The position numbers were made by a program, and so were the translations under genes. This document shows, piece by piece, positions 11,957 through 22,603 of a stretch of DNA of 64,000 nucleotides; within the stretch, counting starts at the first letter, position 1, and every line of letters starts with the position of its first letter. This DNA is from Epiperipatus broadwayi (taxonomy: Eukaryota > Onychophora > Udeonychophora > Euonychophora > Peripatidae). The notes beneath the pieces are model-generated. The model had not been told where the DNA came from. It searched no databases and saw only the letters and a list, made by a program, of their open reading frames with translations. Where the stretch lies: assembly GCA_028023455.1 (NCBI GenBank), contig JAQFVV010006215.1:2492580-2556579 (forward strand), written 5' to 3'.

Positions 11957-12920
11957 TCATTTCAATCTTTTAATTTTTTCAATAAGGTCAGTAACACCTG
12001 TTTGTTGTCTTACCCATACATCGCGTTTTCGATCTCTTCTTGTTACTCCCAACATACATCTCTCCATACTCCTTTGATTGGTCTGAAGTCTCCATATTGC
12101 TCTTCTATTAAGTGTCCAAGTCTCAGATCCATAAGTAAGAACTGGTAAAACACATTTGTTAAAAACCATTCTTTTCAAACACATAGGCATATTTCCTTTT
12201 AGTATCAAGTTATTTCTACCAAAAGCACTCCAACCAAGTTTAATTCTATGATTAATTTCCTCCATTGTGTTTCCATCTGTATTAATAATCTGACCTAGGT
12301 ATTTGTAAACTGTTAACTTCTTCTAATTCTTCATAATCAATCTTTATTTTCATATTTTGAGCAAATCGATTAAACATTACTTTAGTCTTTTTAACATTTA
12401 TCTTTAGTCCTACTTTTTTACTTTCATCTGCTAACTCCTGCAACATTTCCTGTAGCTCTGAAGCATTATTTGCAAAAACAACTACATCATCTGCAAAATC
12501 TAAATGACTTAAATACTCTCCATTTACTTTCATTCCTTTAGTTTCCCATTTTAATCCACAAAATACTTCTTGCAGCACTGCTGTAAAAAGTTTTGGAGAT
12601 ATGGAGTCACCTTGCCTTACACCTTTCTCAATGTTGATTTTTCCGGTATCATTATGTAATCTAATTGTTGCTGTTGCATTTTTATAAATATTCTTTAAAA
12701 TATGACAATATCCTGGATCTATGCCTTGATGATCCAATGCTTTAATCACTGAAGAAATGTGTATAGAATTGAATGCCTTTTCATAATCTACAAATCCAAA
12801 ACATAATGACAACTCATATTCATTTGTCCTTTCTATGACTTCTCTCAATACCTGGATATGATCTATTGTACTAAAACCACTTTTAAATCCAGCTTGTTTT
12901 CTTGGTTGGTGGAAATCCAA
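11957..12920 (-). pseudogene. RTE reverse transcriptase, C-terminal half of copy B
   Basis: The open frame 12920-12282 encodes the palm: FVDYEKAFNSI (Asp changed to Asn at the second acidic position compared with copies C and D), GVRQGDSISPKLF and an intact FADD catalytic box. A single inserted A near 12309 shifts the frame. The frame that continues (12265-11957) holds the C-terminal YGSETWTL region and ends at a stop where copy D has Trp (TGG to TGA) in the KWSWAGHIAR block. B therefore has at least one frameshift and one nonsense change besides the LTR insertion. Confidence 0.85.
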
Positions 12921-13033
12921 AGTTCTCCGTAGACGAGTTGTAATTATCTTGGTAAAAATTTTATATAAAACTGATAAAAGGCTGATAGGTCTGTAATTTC
13001 TAATATCTTCTTTATCACCTTTTTTAAATATTA

Positions 13034-13037
13034 ATAT
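13034..13037. repeat. Target-site duplication of the LTR element (left)
   Basis: ATAT at 13034-13037 is repeated at 19723-19726. Intact RTE copies have this tetranucleotide once at the same place, so the empty site can be reconstructed. A 4-bp duplication fits Ty3-type integrases. Confidence 0.85.
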
Positions 13038-15210
13038 TGTAACGTATCCCCCCTTTTTTATCTATCCTTTCGGTGAAATATCTACGGTTACCAAGAGATT
13101 ACGGCTTCGAAACTAACATGACACAGCGTAAGGCTTTATTTTTTTTCTTACATCGACAGTTGTTTATAATCCACATAAGAGGGCGCCAGATACGATTATT
13201 TAAGTGTTTTAACTACTCGCATCACCTTACATTATGTCAAAACGATTCCGAAGTCAAACCCCGCCCGCTAACTCGATACTCTCAGCATGGACCAATCCGA
13301 TGACTCAGGGTCGCTACACGATTGTCCCTAACAAGACTCCTCCCGGAGAAGACGCATTGACCGCTAATTAAAATCAGCATGTTTCTTTACTAAGTCTATC
13401 ACGGCAGGAAGGCCGTTTATTGGTCACCGCTGACCTATCAATCTGTTCGTTTACGCCCGAACACAAGGCTTATAAATCATCCCCCCGCTTTATTGCTTAC
13501 AACATAAGTTATTGACATTTATTTTCATAGACCCGCCCTCTCTTAAGACTATCTTAACTAGATTACATACTAAAGAAAACATCGTGACTCACAGCGCGAT
13601 GTTGATACATAAAACAATATAAAACAAATATTAATCTAAATCTAAATGACGAATCTATCTAATTTTAAACAATAACTATGATAACAAGTATAAATTAAGA
13701 ATTTGAATCGTGTGAAATGATTTGATAAATGCTCGAATTGATTATATAATGAACAAGTTTATTAAGATATTAATTTTGTTAAGTTAACCTTTTGTAGTCA
13801 CACACACACATAAACACGCTCTCAGAGAAACATAATTAATAAATACAAGTATGCATTGCGAAATAAAGTTCATTTCATGGATTAAATAATTCTCTATCCT
13901 GACTTTCATTTAAGTTTAAAGTTCATGTGAATAAAGTTCTGTTATACGATAAATTATCAGACGAGGAAAGTTCAAGTTTGATTTGTACAAATTAGGTAGG
14001 TTATTTACGAGATTGCCTGTAAGAGTTCTAGATTGAGTGAGTGATTTAATATAAACATATTTACCTAGGTTTTATCTTGGTTGCGGCGATTATCGGTTGA
14101 TCCTGGTACACGTGGGAATTTTGCGGAACATATTATCAGCTGGAGCATTCACGAAACACGATGTTATCGGAGTTGCATAGTCCTGGAGATTTTGGTAGCG
14201 GAGCGCCGATCAGTCACTGAGAGGTTTATTAGCCCCTCATGACGATCGACGCTCTTGGTATTAATTTCGGAATGGTCATTTTTAATGCCGAGGAATTCGT
14301 TGAGTTACTTCAGACCAATTCAGTGGTACGCCAATGGCATAAGCGTCGGATGATGAGCAGGTGATAATAACAACAGTAATGATCGCGTAATAATATCACT
14401 ATATCAATAGGACAGGGATATCTATGTAGAATAGCATCTAGAATCCTGTTCTATCTTTTTTTTTTTTTTAATAGGTTTTGAGGTGTATTTAAAAGGTTTG
14501 GTCCATATCTTGGGATCCAATCTACCCCCAGAGTTCCCTGTTTCTCAAGTTGTCGTTCAGGTCCGCGTTAGCATTACTCACTCTCTTTTTTGCTACAGGC
14601 AATCTTTATTTTGAGGCAATCTCGTTTCGCAATCAATCTTATTCTTTCACATTTTTAATGCATGCGTGTGTGTGTGTTTTTATTAGAACAATACATGCTA
14701 TTTTAAAATTAGAAGTCGAGCATTTATCATTTCATTAGATCTTTTCTATTACTCTTATTTTAAATGATTTTCTAAAATAATCCCCTGTTAAATTCCCATG
14801 GCGTTTTTTTTGAAGGACAATTATACATTTTAATTAAGAAAGCGAATTTGATTTCTAACGGCAAATTATATTTATCATGTTAAAGAAACAAATTATATTT
14901 AAAAGTGAATTATATTTATCATTTTAAGATAACAATTATATATTTATTATTTATCAAATTGACTTATATTTATTATTTAAGAAATAAACTACATTTATTA
15001 TTTACCAGCTTTAATCATTTACTTTATACGTTTACGATCTGCATTTTTATGGGTGTGTTTTACAGCGGTATTTTATACATATTTTTTATACGATGAAGGA
15101 AACTATTCTAAATTACGATAATGAGGTTATGCGTTTTTAGGTTGCTTGTTGGTGTGTGTATTTCTTGATGCTTTCTGGATTTAATATTGATGTAACGCTG
15201 TCTCGTTACA
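13038..15210 (-). repeat. Long terminal repeat (3' LTR in element sense), 2173 bp
   Basis: Runs from TGTAACG to CGTTACA with 7-base inverted ends. Compared with the other LTR I count three substitutions and three single-base indels by eye (near 13604, 13663, 13866, 14281 and the T-run at 14456-14469). The short frames inside it occur identically in both LTRs and look non-coding. At over 2 kb it is long for an animal LTR. Confidence 0.92.
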
Positions 15211-15228
15211 TATCCCCGCGCTCCGTCT
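15211..15228 (-). other. Polypurine-tract-like site
   Basis: On the minus strand the bases just before the 3' LTR read AGACGGAGCGCGGGGATA, a purine-rich run in the position where plus-strand DNA synthesis is primed. It is interrupted by pyrimidines, so the exact tract is uncertain. Confidence 0.45.
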
Positions 15229-16086
15229 AAAAAAAATCAAAATGCGGGGTTTCGCACTTTTGGATTTTTTTTTTTTTTTTTTTTTTTGTTTGTTCTTCCC
15301 GTTTCCACTGTTTACTCCGGGCAGCTTCCTGGGATTCGCCCTCCCCTCACTTAAGGAAATACTTTGGCAGGTTATATGGTCAGGCTCGGATTTGATCTCT
15401 ACGAATTCTGCTCGGCGTGCCATAGTCGGTACATTTTCCCCAACCTGGTACAGGCACCCGGGCGGAAGGTGGCATGGGGATGGACATTTCCGAGGTCCCG
15501 CGATGCAAGGTTACGACTCTATAGGGCCTTTCCTGACGGCCTATCTAATGGGAGGCAGGGGGATGGACCTTTCCGAAGTCCCCTCTGCGGAACACGATAA
15601 GTGGGCGGTTGCGAACGATTTGGAACCTAAATATACGAAATATCCGAGCTCTGTACCTCCTAGCACAAGGGTAAGTAGTGAGGGAAAGAACAAGGTCGCT
15701 TATCTTTCGTGCCCCGTCTCTCTCTCCTTTCCTTTCGTTGGTCTCCGTGTTTTGTTTGTTTGTTTTTTTTTCTTTTTTTTTTTTTTTTTTTATCACTACG
15801 TTTTGGTTGACGGCGGGCGATGTTCTTTAATTTGCTGGCTTTCAAACGACTAGTTTACTTAACGTGAATAGTTTCCTTGCGTTAGTTACTGGTTTAAATG
15901 GAATGACGGTTTATATAACCCCCTCCCCCCCCTTTGTTTGTGTGTGGTGCGATGCTATATGTGTTTTCTTCCGGTCCGGGGTCATTTTCCTACGATAATC
16001 GCCGATTGTTAGTGGGACTCCATTATCATCTTCCAGTGTCAGTCTGGGTCCGTCAGCATTTTTTTTTTTTTTTCTCTTTTTTTTTT
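15211..16086 (-). other. Internal region downstream of gag, no pol recognised
   Basis: In element sense this follows the gag stop. It contains long A-runs on the minus strand (T-runs at about 15265-15287 and 15767-15792) and an imperfect 37-base direct repeat (GGATGGAC.TTTCCGA.GTCCC, near 15470-15510 and 15553-15590). A minus-strand open stretch of about 48 codons (about 15913-16057) without an obvious start could be a leftover of lost coding sequence. No pol motif (DTG, YxDD, HHCC) was seen on either strand. Confidence 0.6.
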
Positions 16087-17151
16087 TCAATATCGGTCCG
16101 GTGGTAATTTTCTTCTTTCTAACTCCGGTCTTGGCCTTTCCATCTGCCTTCCCCTCCCTTCTGCGCGTTCAAACCTAGCTATCGCATCTCCCATCTCGTG
16201 GATGCCCTTATCGCCCCGGCTCAACATCATCCGTCTAATGTCCGTTGGCATATTATGTCTTACTATCGAGACGATCTGTTCTTCAGTCATCTGGTATGCC
16301 GGCAGCTGTTGGAGACCGGCCACCTGCCGGTAATAAAATTGGGTGATAGTCTCGCCTAGTTTGGAGCCGTACTTCTCGTTCGTAAGGTGGAAGTAAATTC
16401 CTTCTTGCCGGGTGGAGTTCCAAAAACCCCGTAGCATCTCCTCACGGTACTCCACGAACGATCTGGGTTTGAATTCGATCGTCCTCCACCAATCCCGAGC
16501 CGGTCCTTGTAAGTACGTGCTGGCAATACCGATTTTGTCCTGTTCTGGTTTCGTTGGTTCCGAAAAGAGGTTCCGTACGCTTTCTATGTGGTCGATGGGG
16601 CTCTCGTTCTCGCCTGCTCTGAACGTCTCGATTTTCACTTGCCTTTCGGCCCACGACTGGCTTGGCTCCCGTTTGTTTGCTTCCCGTTCGACCCTCTTTT
16701 CCAACTTCTCTAGTCGTTCGGTTATGATATTTCCCGGTTCATCCCGTTGTGGTTCGATTTTCTCCATCCTTTTATCTATCGCCTCCACCTTCTGTGCGAT
16801 GTCCTCTAGCCCCGCCTTCGCTGTTACTGCCTCCATCTTCACCTCTTCTATTTCGGCCTTTGCCGTGTCGATTTCTATTTTCATCGAGGCGATCTCATTT
16901 TCTACCTCGGTGATTTCGACTTCTTTTCTGTCCTGCTCCTCTTCTGGCTCTTCGGTCTCTCTCCTCGCTATCTTTCGGATCTCCCTAATGAGCTCCTCTC
17001 TCTCCTCCCTCATAATTTCTCTTATCATCTGGCCCATCATTCTTATTAAGGTTTTCATGTCCGATTCGGCCTCTTCTTTCACTTCGGCCTTCTTAAATGT
17101 TATGGGGCTTTCCCCCGTTTCCTCCCACGTGACATCCGTACTACTGTCCAT
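16087..17151 (-). CDS. Gag protein of the LTR element
   Basis: A 354-residue intact frame starting MDSSTDVTWEE. Residues about 40-160 are rich in Glu, Lys and Arg with heptad-like hydrophobics (IREIRKIA, EIDTAKAEIEEVKME), predicting a coiled coil. Residues about 172-320 match the Retrotrans_gag capsid family: an LQGPARDWW motif, then FVEYREEMLRGFW, and a QFYYRQVAGLQQLP helix. This protein would assemble the particle that packages element RNA. The tail (about 330-354) is basic but has no CCHC zinc knuckle, which many Ty3 gag proteins carry. The frame is the only GC-rich coding sequence in the window and has no disabling mutation. The start chosen is the first ATG, about 400 bases inside the 5' LTR boundary. 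Capsid assignment is firm at family level; whether it is expressed is unknown. Confidence 0.88.
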   Translation of the reverse strand: MDSSTDVTWEETGESPITFKKAEVKEEAESDMKTLIRMMGQMIREIMREEREELIREIRKIARRETEEPEEEQDRKEVEITEVENEIASMKIEIDTAKAEIEEVKMEAVTAKAGLEDIAQKVEAIDKRMEKIEPQRDEPGNIITERLEKLEKRVEREANKREPSQSWAERQVKIETFRAGENESPIDHIESVRNLFSEPTKPEQDKIGIASTYLQGPARDWWRTIEFKPRSFVEYREEMLRGFWNSTRQEGIYFHLTNEKYGSKLGETITQFYYRQVAGLQQLPAYQMTEEQIVSIVRHNMPTDIRRMMLSRGDKGIHEMGDAIARFERAEGRGRQMERPRPELERRKLPPDRY

Positions 17152-17530
17152 TTGGTGATCGGTTTCCTTACTTTTTTTTTTTTTTTTTTTTGTATTTGCG
17201 GTTCTTTTTTTTTTTTTTTACTTTGTGATTTTATGGTTTTATGGTGACAGCGACTGATCCGCGTCCGCTCCCTTGTCTCCTGCTATGCTTTATTTATTTT
17301 ATCTTGCTCCGGTGACTTGTTTACATATTTGCAATGTTAAGTCTCGCCGCGATTTTGTTCCGTTTGTTTATATTTTATCGCTAAAAATTTTTTTTTTTTC
17401 TTTTTTCTTTATTACTACGCTTTTTGTTTACATTTTTCCGCGTCTTCTCCCAGTTCTGCCGCTTTTGCTAGTATTTGGATTTGCCTTTTTTTTTTTTTTT
17501 TTTTTTTAGACGCTTCATTTATACTAGCTT

Positions 17531-17546
17531 CACGTTGGAAGCGCCA
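17531..17546 (-). other. Primer binding site-like sequence
   Basis: Two bases inside the 5' LTR, the minus strand reads TGGCGCTTCCAACGTG. TGGCGC plus AACGTG resembles sites complementary to the 3' end of a lysine tRNA, with differences in the middle. The primer tRNA cannot be fixed without the host's tRNA set. Confidence 0.6.
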
Positions 17547-17548
17547 AA

Positions 17549-19722
17549 TGTAACGTATCCCCCCTTTTTTATCTATCCTTTCGGTGAAATATCTACGGTT
17601 ACCAAGAGATTACGGCTTCGAAACTAACATGACACAGCGTAAGGCTTTATTTTTTTTCTTACATCGACAGTTGTTTATAATCCACATAAGAGGGCGCCAG
17701 ATACGATTATTTAAGTGTTTTAACTACTCGCATCACCTTACATTATGTCAAAACGATTCCGAAGTCAAACCCCGCCCGCTAACTCGATACTCTCAGCATG
17801 GACCAATCCGATGACTCAGGGTCGCTACACGATTGTCCCTAACAAGACTCCTCCCGGAGAAGACGCATTGACCGCTAATTAAAATCAGCATGTTTCTTTA
17901 CTAAGTCTATCACGGCAGGAAGGCCGTTTATTGGTCACCGCTGACCTATCAATCTGTTCGTTTACGCCCGAACACAAGGCTTATAAATCATCCCCCCGCT
18001 TTATTGCTTACAACATAAGTTATTGACATTTATTTTCATAGACCCGCCCTCTCTTAAGACTATCTTAACTAGATTACATACTAAAGAAAACATCGTGACT
18101 CACGGCGCGATGTTGATACATAAAACAATATAAAACAAATATTAATCTAAATCTAAATGACGAATCTATCTAATATTTAAACAATAACTATGATAACAAG
18201 TATAAATTAAGAATTTGAATCGTGTGAAATGATTTGATAAATGCTCGAATTGATTATATAATGAACAAGTTTATTAAGATATTAATTTTGTTAAGTTAAC
18301 CTTTTGTAGTCACACACACACATAAACACGCTCTCAGAGAAACATAATTAATAAATACAAGTATGCATTGCGAAATAAGAGTTCATTTCATGGATTAAAT
18401 AATTCTCTATCCTGACTTTCATTTAAGTTTAAAGTTCATGTGAATAAAGTTCTGTTATACGATAAATTATCAGACGAGGAAAGTTCAAGTTTGATTTGTA
18501 CAAATTAGGTAGGTTATTTACGAGATTGCCTGTAAGAGTTCTAGATTGAGTGAGTGATTTAATATAAACATATTTACCTAGGTTTTATCTTGGTTGCGGC
18601 GATTATCGGTTGATCCTGGTACACGTGGGAATTTTGCGGAACATATTATCAGCTGGAGCATTCACGAAACACGATGTTATCGGAGTTGCATAGTCCTGGA
18701 GATTTTGGTAGCGGAGCGCCGATCAGTCACTGAGAGGTTTATTAGCCCCTCATGACGATCGACGCTCTTGGTATTAATTTCGGAATGGTCATCTTTAATG
18801 CCGAGGAATTCGTTGAGTTACTTCAGACCAATTCAGTGGTACGCCAATGGCATAAGCGTCGGATGATGAGCAGGTGATAATAACAACAGTAATGATCGCG
18901 TAATAATATCACTATATCAATAGGACAGGGATATCTATGTAGAATAGCATCTAGAATCCTGTTCTATCTTTTTCTTTTTTTAATAGGTTTTGAGGTGTAT
19001 TTAAAAGGTTTGGTCCATATCTTGGGATCCAATCTACCCCCAGAGTTCCCTGTTTCTCAAGTTGTCGTTCAGGTCCGCGTTAGCATTACTCACTCTCTTT
19101 TTTGCTACAGGCAATCTTTATTTTGAGGCAATCTCGTTTCGCAATCAATCTTATTCTTTCACATTTTTAATGCATGCGTGTGTGTGTGTTTTTATTAGAA
19201 CAATACATGCTATTTTAAAATTAGAAGTCGAGCATTTATCATTTCATTAGATCTTTTCTATTACTCTTATTTTAAATGATTTTCTAAAATAATCCCCTGT
19301 TAAATTCCCATGGCGTTTTTTTTGAAGGACAATTATACATTTTAATTAAGAAAGCGAATTTGATTTCTAACGGCAAATTATATTTATCATGTTAAAGAAA
19401 CAAATTATATTTAAAAGTGAATTATATTTATCATTTTAAGATAACAATTATATATTTATTATTTATCAAATTGACTTATATTTATTATTTAAGAAATAAA
19501 CTACATTTATTATTTACCAGCTTTAATCATTTACTTTATACGTTTACGATCTGCATTTTTATGGGTGTGTTTTACAGCGGTATTTTATACATATTTTTTA
19601 TACGATGAAGGAAACTATTCTAAATTACGATAATGAGGTTATGCGTTTTTAGGTTGCTTGTTGGTGTGTGTATTTCTTGATGCTTTCTGGATTTAATATT
19701 GATGTAACGCTGTCTCGTTACA
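17549..19722 (-). repeat. Long terminal repeat (5' LTR in element sense), 2174 bp
   Basis: Near-identical partner of 13038-15210, with the same TGTAACG and CGTTACA ends and followed by the ATAT duplication at 19723. The T-run seen at 14456-14469 is interrupted here by a C at 18974. In element sense this copy should hold the promoter. I could not identify the transcription start. Confidence 0.92.
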
Positions 19723-21702
19723 ATATTATTACTGCATTCTTCCAATCTTCCGGTACATCTTTATCATTTAGACATTTGGTATATAACTTTGCTAAAATTG
19801 TTTCTATTTCTTCACCTCCTTCTTTTAATATATCAATTATAATTCCATCATTTCCTGGAGCCTTTCCTTTCTTCATACATTTAATTGCATGTCTCACTTC
19901 TTCATTTAAAATTCTGGGCAATTCGGAAGATGTAATAGATATAGGAGGTACTTGTTCTTTATTACTATATAATTCTTGATAAAAATCTTCTACCAATTTC
20001 ATGTCATCTCTCTTTTTAGTAATAATTCCATCTTTTTTTCTTATTGCAGATATAAATTTCCTACCAATACCAAAATGTTGTTTAACATTCTTGAGACTTT
20101 TATTTTCTTCTACAGCTTTCCTTGCTATTTTACAGTTATACTTTCTTATATCATTTTCAACTTTTTTCCATACCATTTTACAAAATTCGAGATATTCAAT
20201 TCTTTTTAATACATCATTTTTGTATATCTTCATATTCCTTCTTTTCTTCATAAATTCTCTAGTCTCAGTAGAAATTTTATTAGTCAATTGCTGCTTTTTT
20301 CTACCAGCTATCTTTGTTGCAGTTTTTAAAAGTGTATCAGTTATTTTCATATTAATTTCATTCAAATCTGAATCATGTTCAAAATCTCTTAACACTTGAA
20401 ACCGATTTGTAAGTTCTAATTTAAATTCATTAGAATGTTTCTGAAGATTAGGAATATCAATTGTAAATATTGTTTTTCTCAATAATTTTTGTCTCTCTAG
20501 TTTTACATTAACACATAACTTACACCTTACTAATCGATGATCACTTCCTGTGTTAAATTTATTAAGAACATTACAATCTTGAAATATGTATTTCCTGTTA
20601 GTCAAAATATAATCCAATTCTGCTGTACCTTCATTTGGATGCTTCCATGTCCATTTCCTTTTAACATTTTTCTTAAAAAATGAATTCATAATATAAAGTT
20701 TTTCTTTTTCTGCAAACTCCACAAGTCTATGTCCTCTCTCATTTCTATTACCATAACCAAAATTACCTACAGCAATTTCATCTTTCATTTGTCTACCAAT
20801 TCTAGCATTAAAGTCTCCCATAACAATTTTAAAATGTTGTTTACTCTGATCAAAAGCCTTTTGTACATCCATATAAAAATCTTCTACTACTTCATCACTA
20901 TGAGAACTTGTTGGGGCATAAACCTGAATTATCTGCATTTGGTATCTGCTATTAAGTTGTATAACTAATCTTGCAACTCTGTCCGATACACCATCAATCT
21001 CCACAATATTGTTCTTCCACGTTTTATTTATAATGAATCCTACTCCACTAGTATTTCCAATGTGTGTGCCTTTATAATAGAGTATATGTCCACTTTTTAA
21101 ATCAATTGTTTCTTCACCTTTTCTTCTAACTTCACAAAGTCCAATAATGTCCCATTTAATATAAGACAATTCTTCTTCTAATTCTTGCAATCTTCCTTCA
21201 CTTGAAAGTGATCTACAGTTGTAAGTACCTAAATAAAAAGTCGTCATCAAATGGTAGCCTGGGTCCACAATTAGGGGATTCTTAGCACCCTCCGCCTTCG
21301 GCCACCAACTGCTGCCTTGGTTGGTGACTTTACAGCCTCCTGGGAATAAGGGCCATGCTTTATTTTTGTCTGTCATAATTGTATATATGTATTGGAAAAA
21401 ATATTTATCATTTACACAAACATTCATTCTGCCTTATCAGGCACTGAGAAGAAAGACCATGGTGTTTCTCGATCTTAAACTCAGAGGTAAAAAGCCAATA
21501 AACTCACCACGCTGGCTAATGCGTGTTGGTGAGCAGCCCATCCATGTTCGTATACTATATGAATAATCACATAGTAATAACAGCTGCAACGACAAGAACG
21601 TATGGAGTAGACATTAGAAATTTGCCCTGCTCGGTTCCTTTAAGGCCTCCAAGAGGAATCAAAGGGTCTCCTTTCAGTTAATAGCAAATTCCTTTCTGCA
21701 GC
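19723..21702 (-). mobile_element. Young RTE LINE copy B, 5' part
   Basis: Contains the 5' UTR (about 21380-21702), the endonuclease and the first third of the reverse transcriptase of copy B. The 5' end lies exactly at the target-site duplication 21703-21716 and is about 25 bases longer than that of copy C, so B may carry the complete 5' end of the family. Confidence 0.92.
19727..21427 (-). pseudogene. RTE endonuclease and RT N-terminus, interrupted by LTR element
   Basis: A single open frame of about 560 codons before the LTR insertion. The conserved start is probably MTDKNKAWPLFPGG at about 21376; the frame also extends 17 codons upstream in this copy only. Endonuclease motifs follow: TYNCRSL, WDIIGLCEVRRKGEE (catalytic Glu), QVYAPTS, VMGDFNARIG and an intact GSDHRLV box. 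A charged linker leads to the RT finger motif KGKAPGNDGIIIDILKE. The frame ends at NAVIIL where the LTR element interrupts it. One codon (Ile after KKRDD) is missing compared with copy D. The endonuclease half looks undamaged. Confidence 0.88.
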
Positions 21703-21716
21703 CAATGATTGTAAAT
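21703..21716. repeat. Target-site duplication of RTE copy B (right)
   Basis: CAATGATTGTAAAT, identical to 11712-11725. It continues into old copy A sequence at 21717. Confidence 0.9.
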
Positions 21717-22064
21717 ATCTGTATATATATAAAATAATTCAGATACATAATGATCTTGTCTTCAAGAAAACTTAACTGATGTTTTAGTTAAGAACTATTG
21801 GACAATTAATAAGAAAAACTTGTTTCTTGATCTTAAACTCTGAGATAAAAAGCTAGTAAACTAACCAATTTGGCTGATGCATATTTATGAGCACCCTATC
21901 TATCTTCGTTTACCATATGAATAAGCACATAGTAATAACAGCTGCAATAGTGAGAATGTATAGAGTGATCATTAGGAAATTGTCCTGCTTGGTTTCTTTA
22001 AGGTTTCTAAGAGGAATTGAAGAATCTTCTTTCAGTTAACAGCAAATTCCGTTCTATAGCTAAA
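21717..22064 (-). mobile_element. Old RTE copy A, 5' UTR part
   Basis: Diverged version of the copy B 5' UTR. It shares blocks such as CTTGATCTTAAACTC, CATATGAATAAGCACATAGT and AACAGCTGCAA on the plus strand, and reaches CAGCAAATTCC at its outer end. Joined across copy B to 10036-11711 it restores one interrupted element. Confidence 0.82.
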
Positions 22065-22595
22065 TACATAAACATAAAAATATTTATATTTTATTATAAT
22101 GAATTTTTATGTTTATAATATTTTTGTTTTAAATTGAATTTTAATTTTTTATATTATTTTATTTGAATTGTAAGATATCACATTACTAATGTTTTTATTC
22201 ATAAAGATACATAGAAATAAAGGATAATTTGGTGTATTATTTTGATATTTATATCAAAAAATATTAAAGTATGTAAGTTTATGTTTTTGGGTACAATATG
22301 ATTGATTTTTGTCTATAATGCTTCATTAAAATTTTAAACATATACATAAAAAACTGAATATTTAAAGAAATATATATATATTTTTTCCTCTATTTTTTGT
22401 TTACTTTTTTAAAAATATCTAAAATGATTTGTTTTAAGAAATGGATAAAAAAATATGAAAAGTTTTTTCTGCAATTTAAAAATAAAAAATCTATATAACA
22501 TTACAGTATTGAAATTTATTTATAATATAGTAGCTTTTTTCCCAAAATTTTCCATGACAATTTTCAAATCTTGTTTGTTCCGTTAAAAATATTGT
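22065..22595. other. AT-rich DNA, nothing recognised
   Basis: No gene or repeat recognised between the old RTE copy and the hAT element. Confidence 0.45.
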
Positions 22596-22603
22596 ATCTA
22601 TGT

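Larger units (their letters stand above)
11726..13037 (-). mobile_element. Young RTE LINE copy B, 3' part
   Basis: This is the 3' half of a nearly full-length RTE element, separated from its 5' half (19723-21702) by an LTR retrotransposon. It ends at 11726 in the short TGATGATGA repeat typical of RTE 3' ends, directly after the last codons. Excluding the LTR insertion, B is about 3.29 kb, which fits the family. Sequence is very close to copies C and D. Confidence 0.92.
13038..19722 (-). mobile_element. Gag-only LTR retrotransposon (non-autonomous, Ty3-like)
   Basis: A complete 6685-bp element oriented on the minus strand. It has two LTRs of 2173 and 2174 bp that begin TGTAACG and end CGTTACA, a 4-bp target duplication, a primer-binding-like site, a purine-rich stretch before the 3' LTR and a 2338-bp internal region. 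The only coding sequence recognised inside is a 354-codon gag. There is no protease, reverse transcriptase, RNase H or integrase, so it must rely on proteins from a related autonomous element. The nearest described category is the plant TR-GAG type of non-autonomous LTR element. The LTRs differ at about six positions, so insertion is very recent. Its base composition is clearly richer in GC than the surrounding DNA. Confidence 0.93.

Noticed and set aside
13073-13303. 76-codon frame present twice (also 17584-17814)
   Set aside because: The duplication is explained by the LTR pair; the sequence shows no protein features.
15242-15853. 203-codon plus-strand frame inside the LTR element
   Set aside because: Opposite to the gag strand, made of homopolymer Phe runs and unrecognisable sequence; long frames are expected by chance in GC-rich poly-T DNA.
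16412-17158. 248-codon plus-strand frame antisense to gag
   Set aside because: It is the complement of the gag coding strand; Ser/Ile-rich composition mirrors the Glu/Lys-rich coiled coil.
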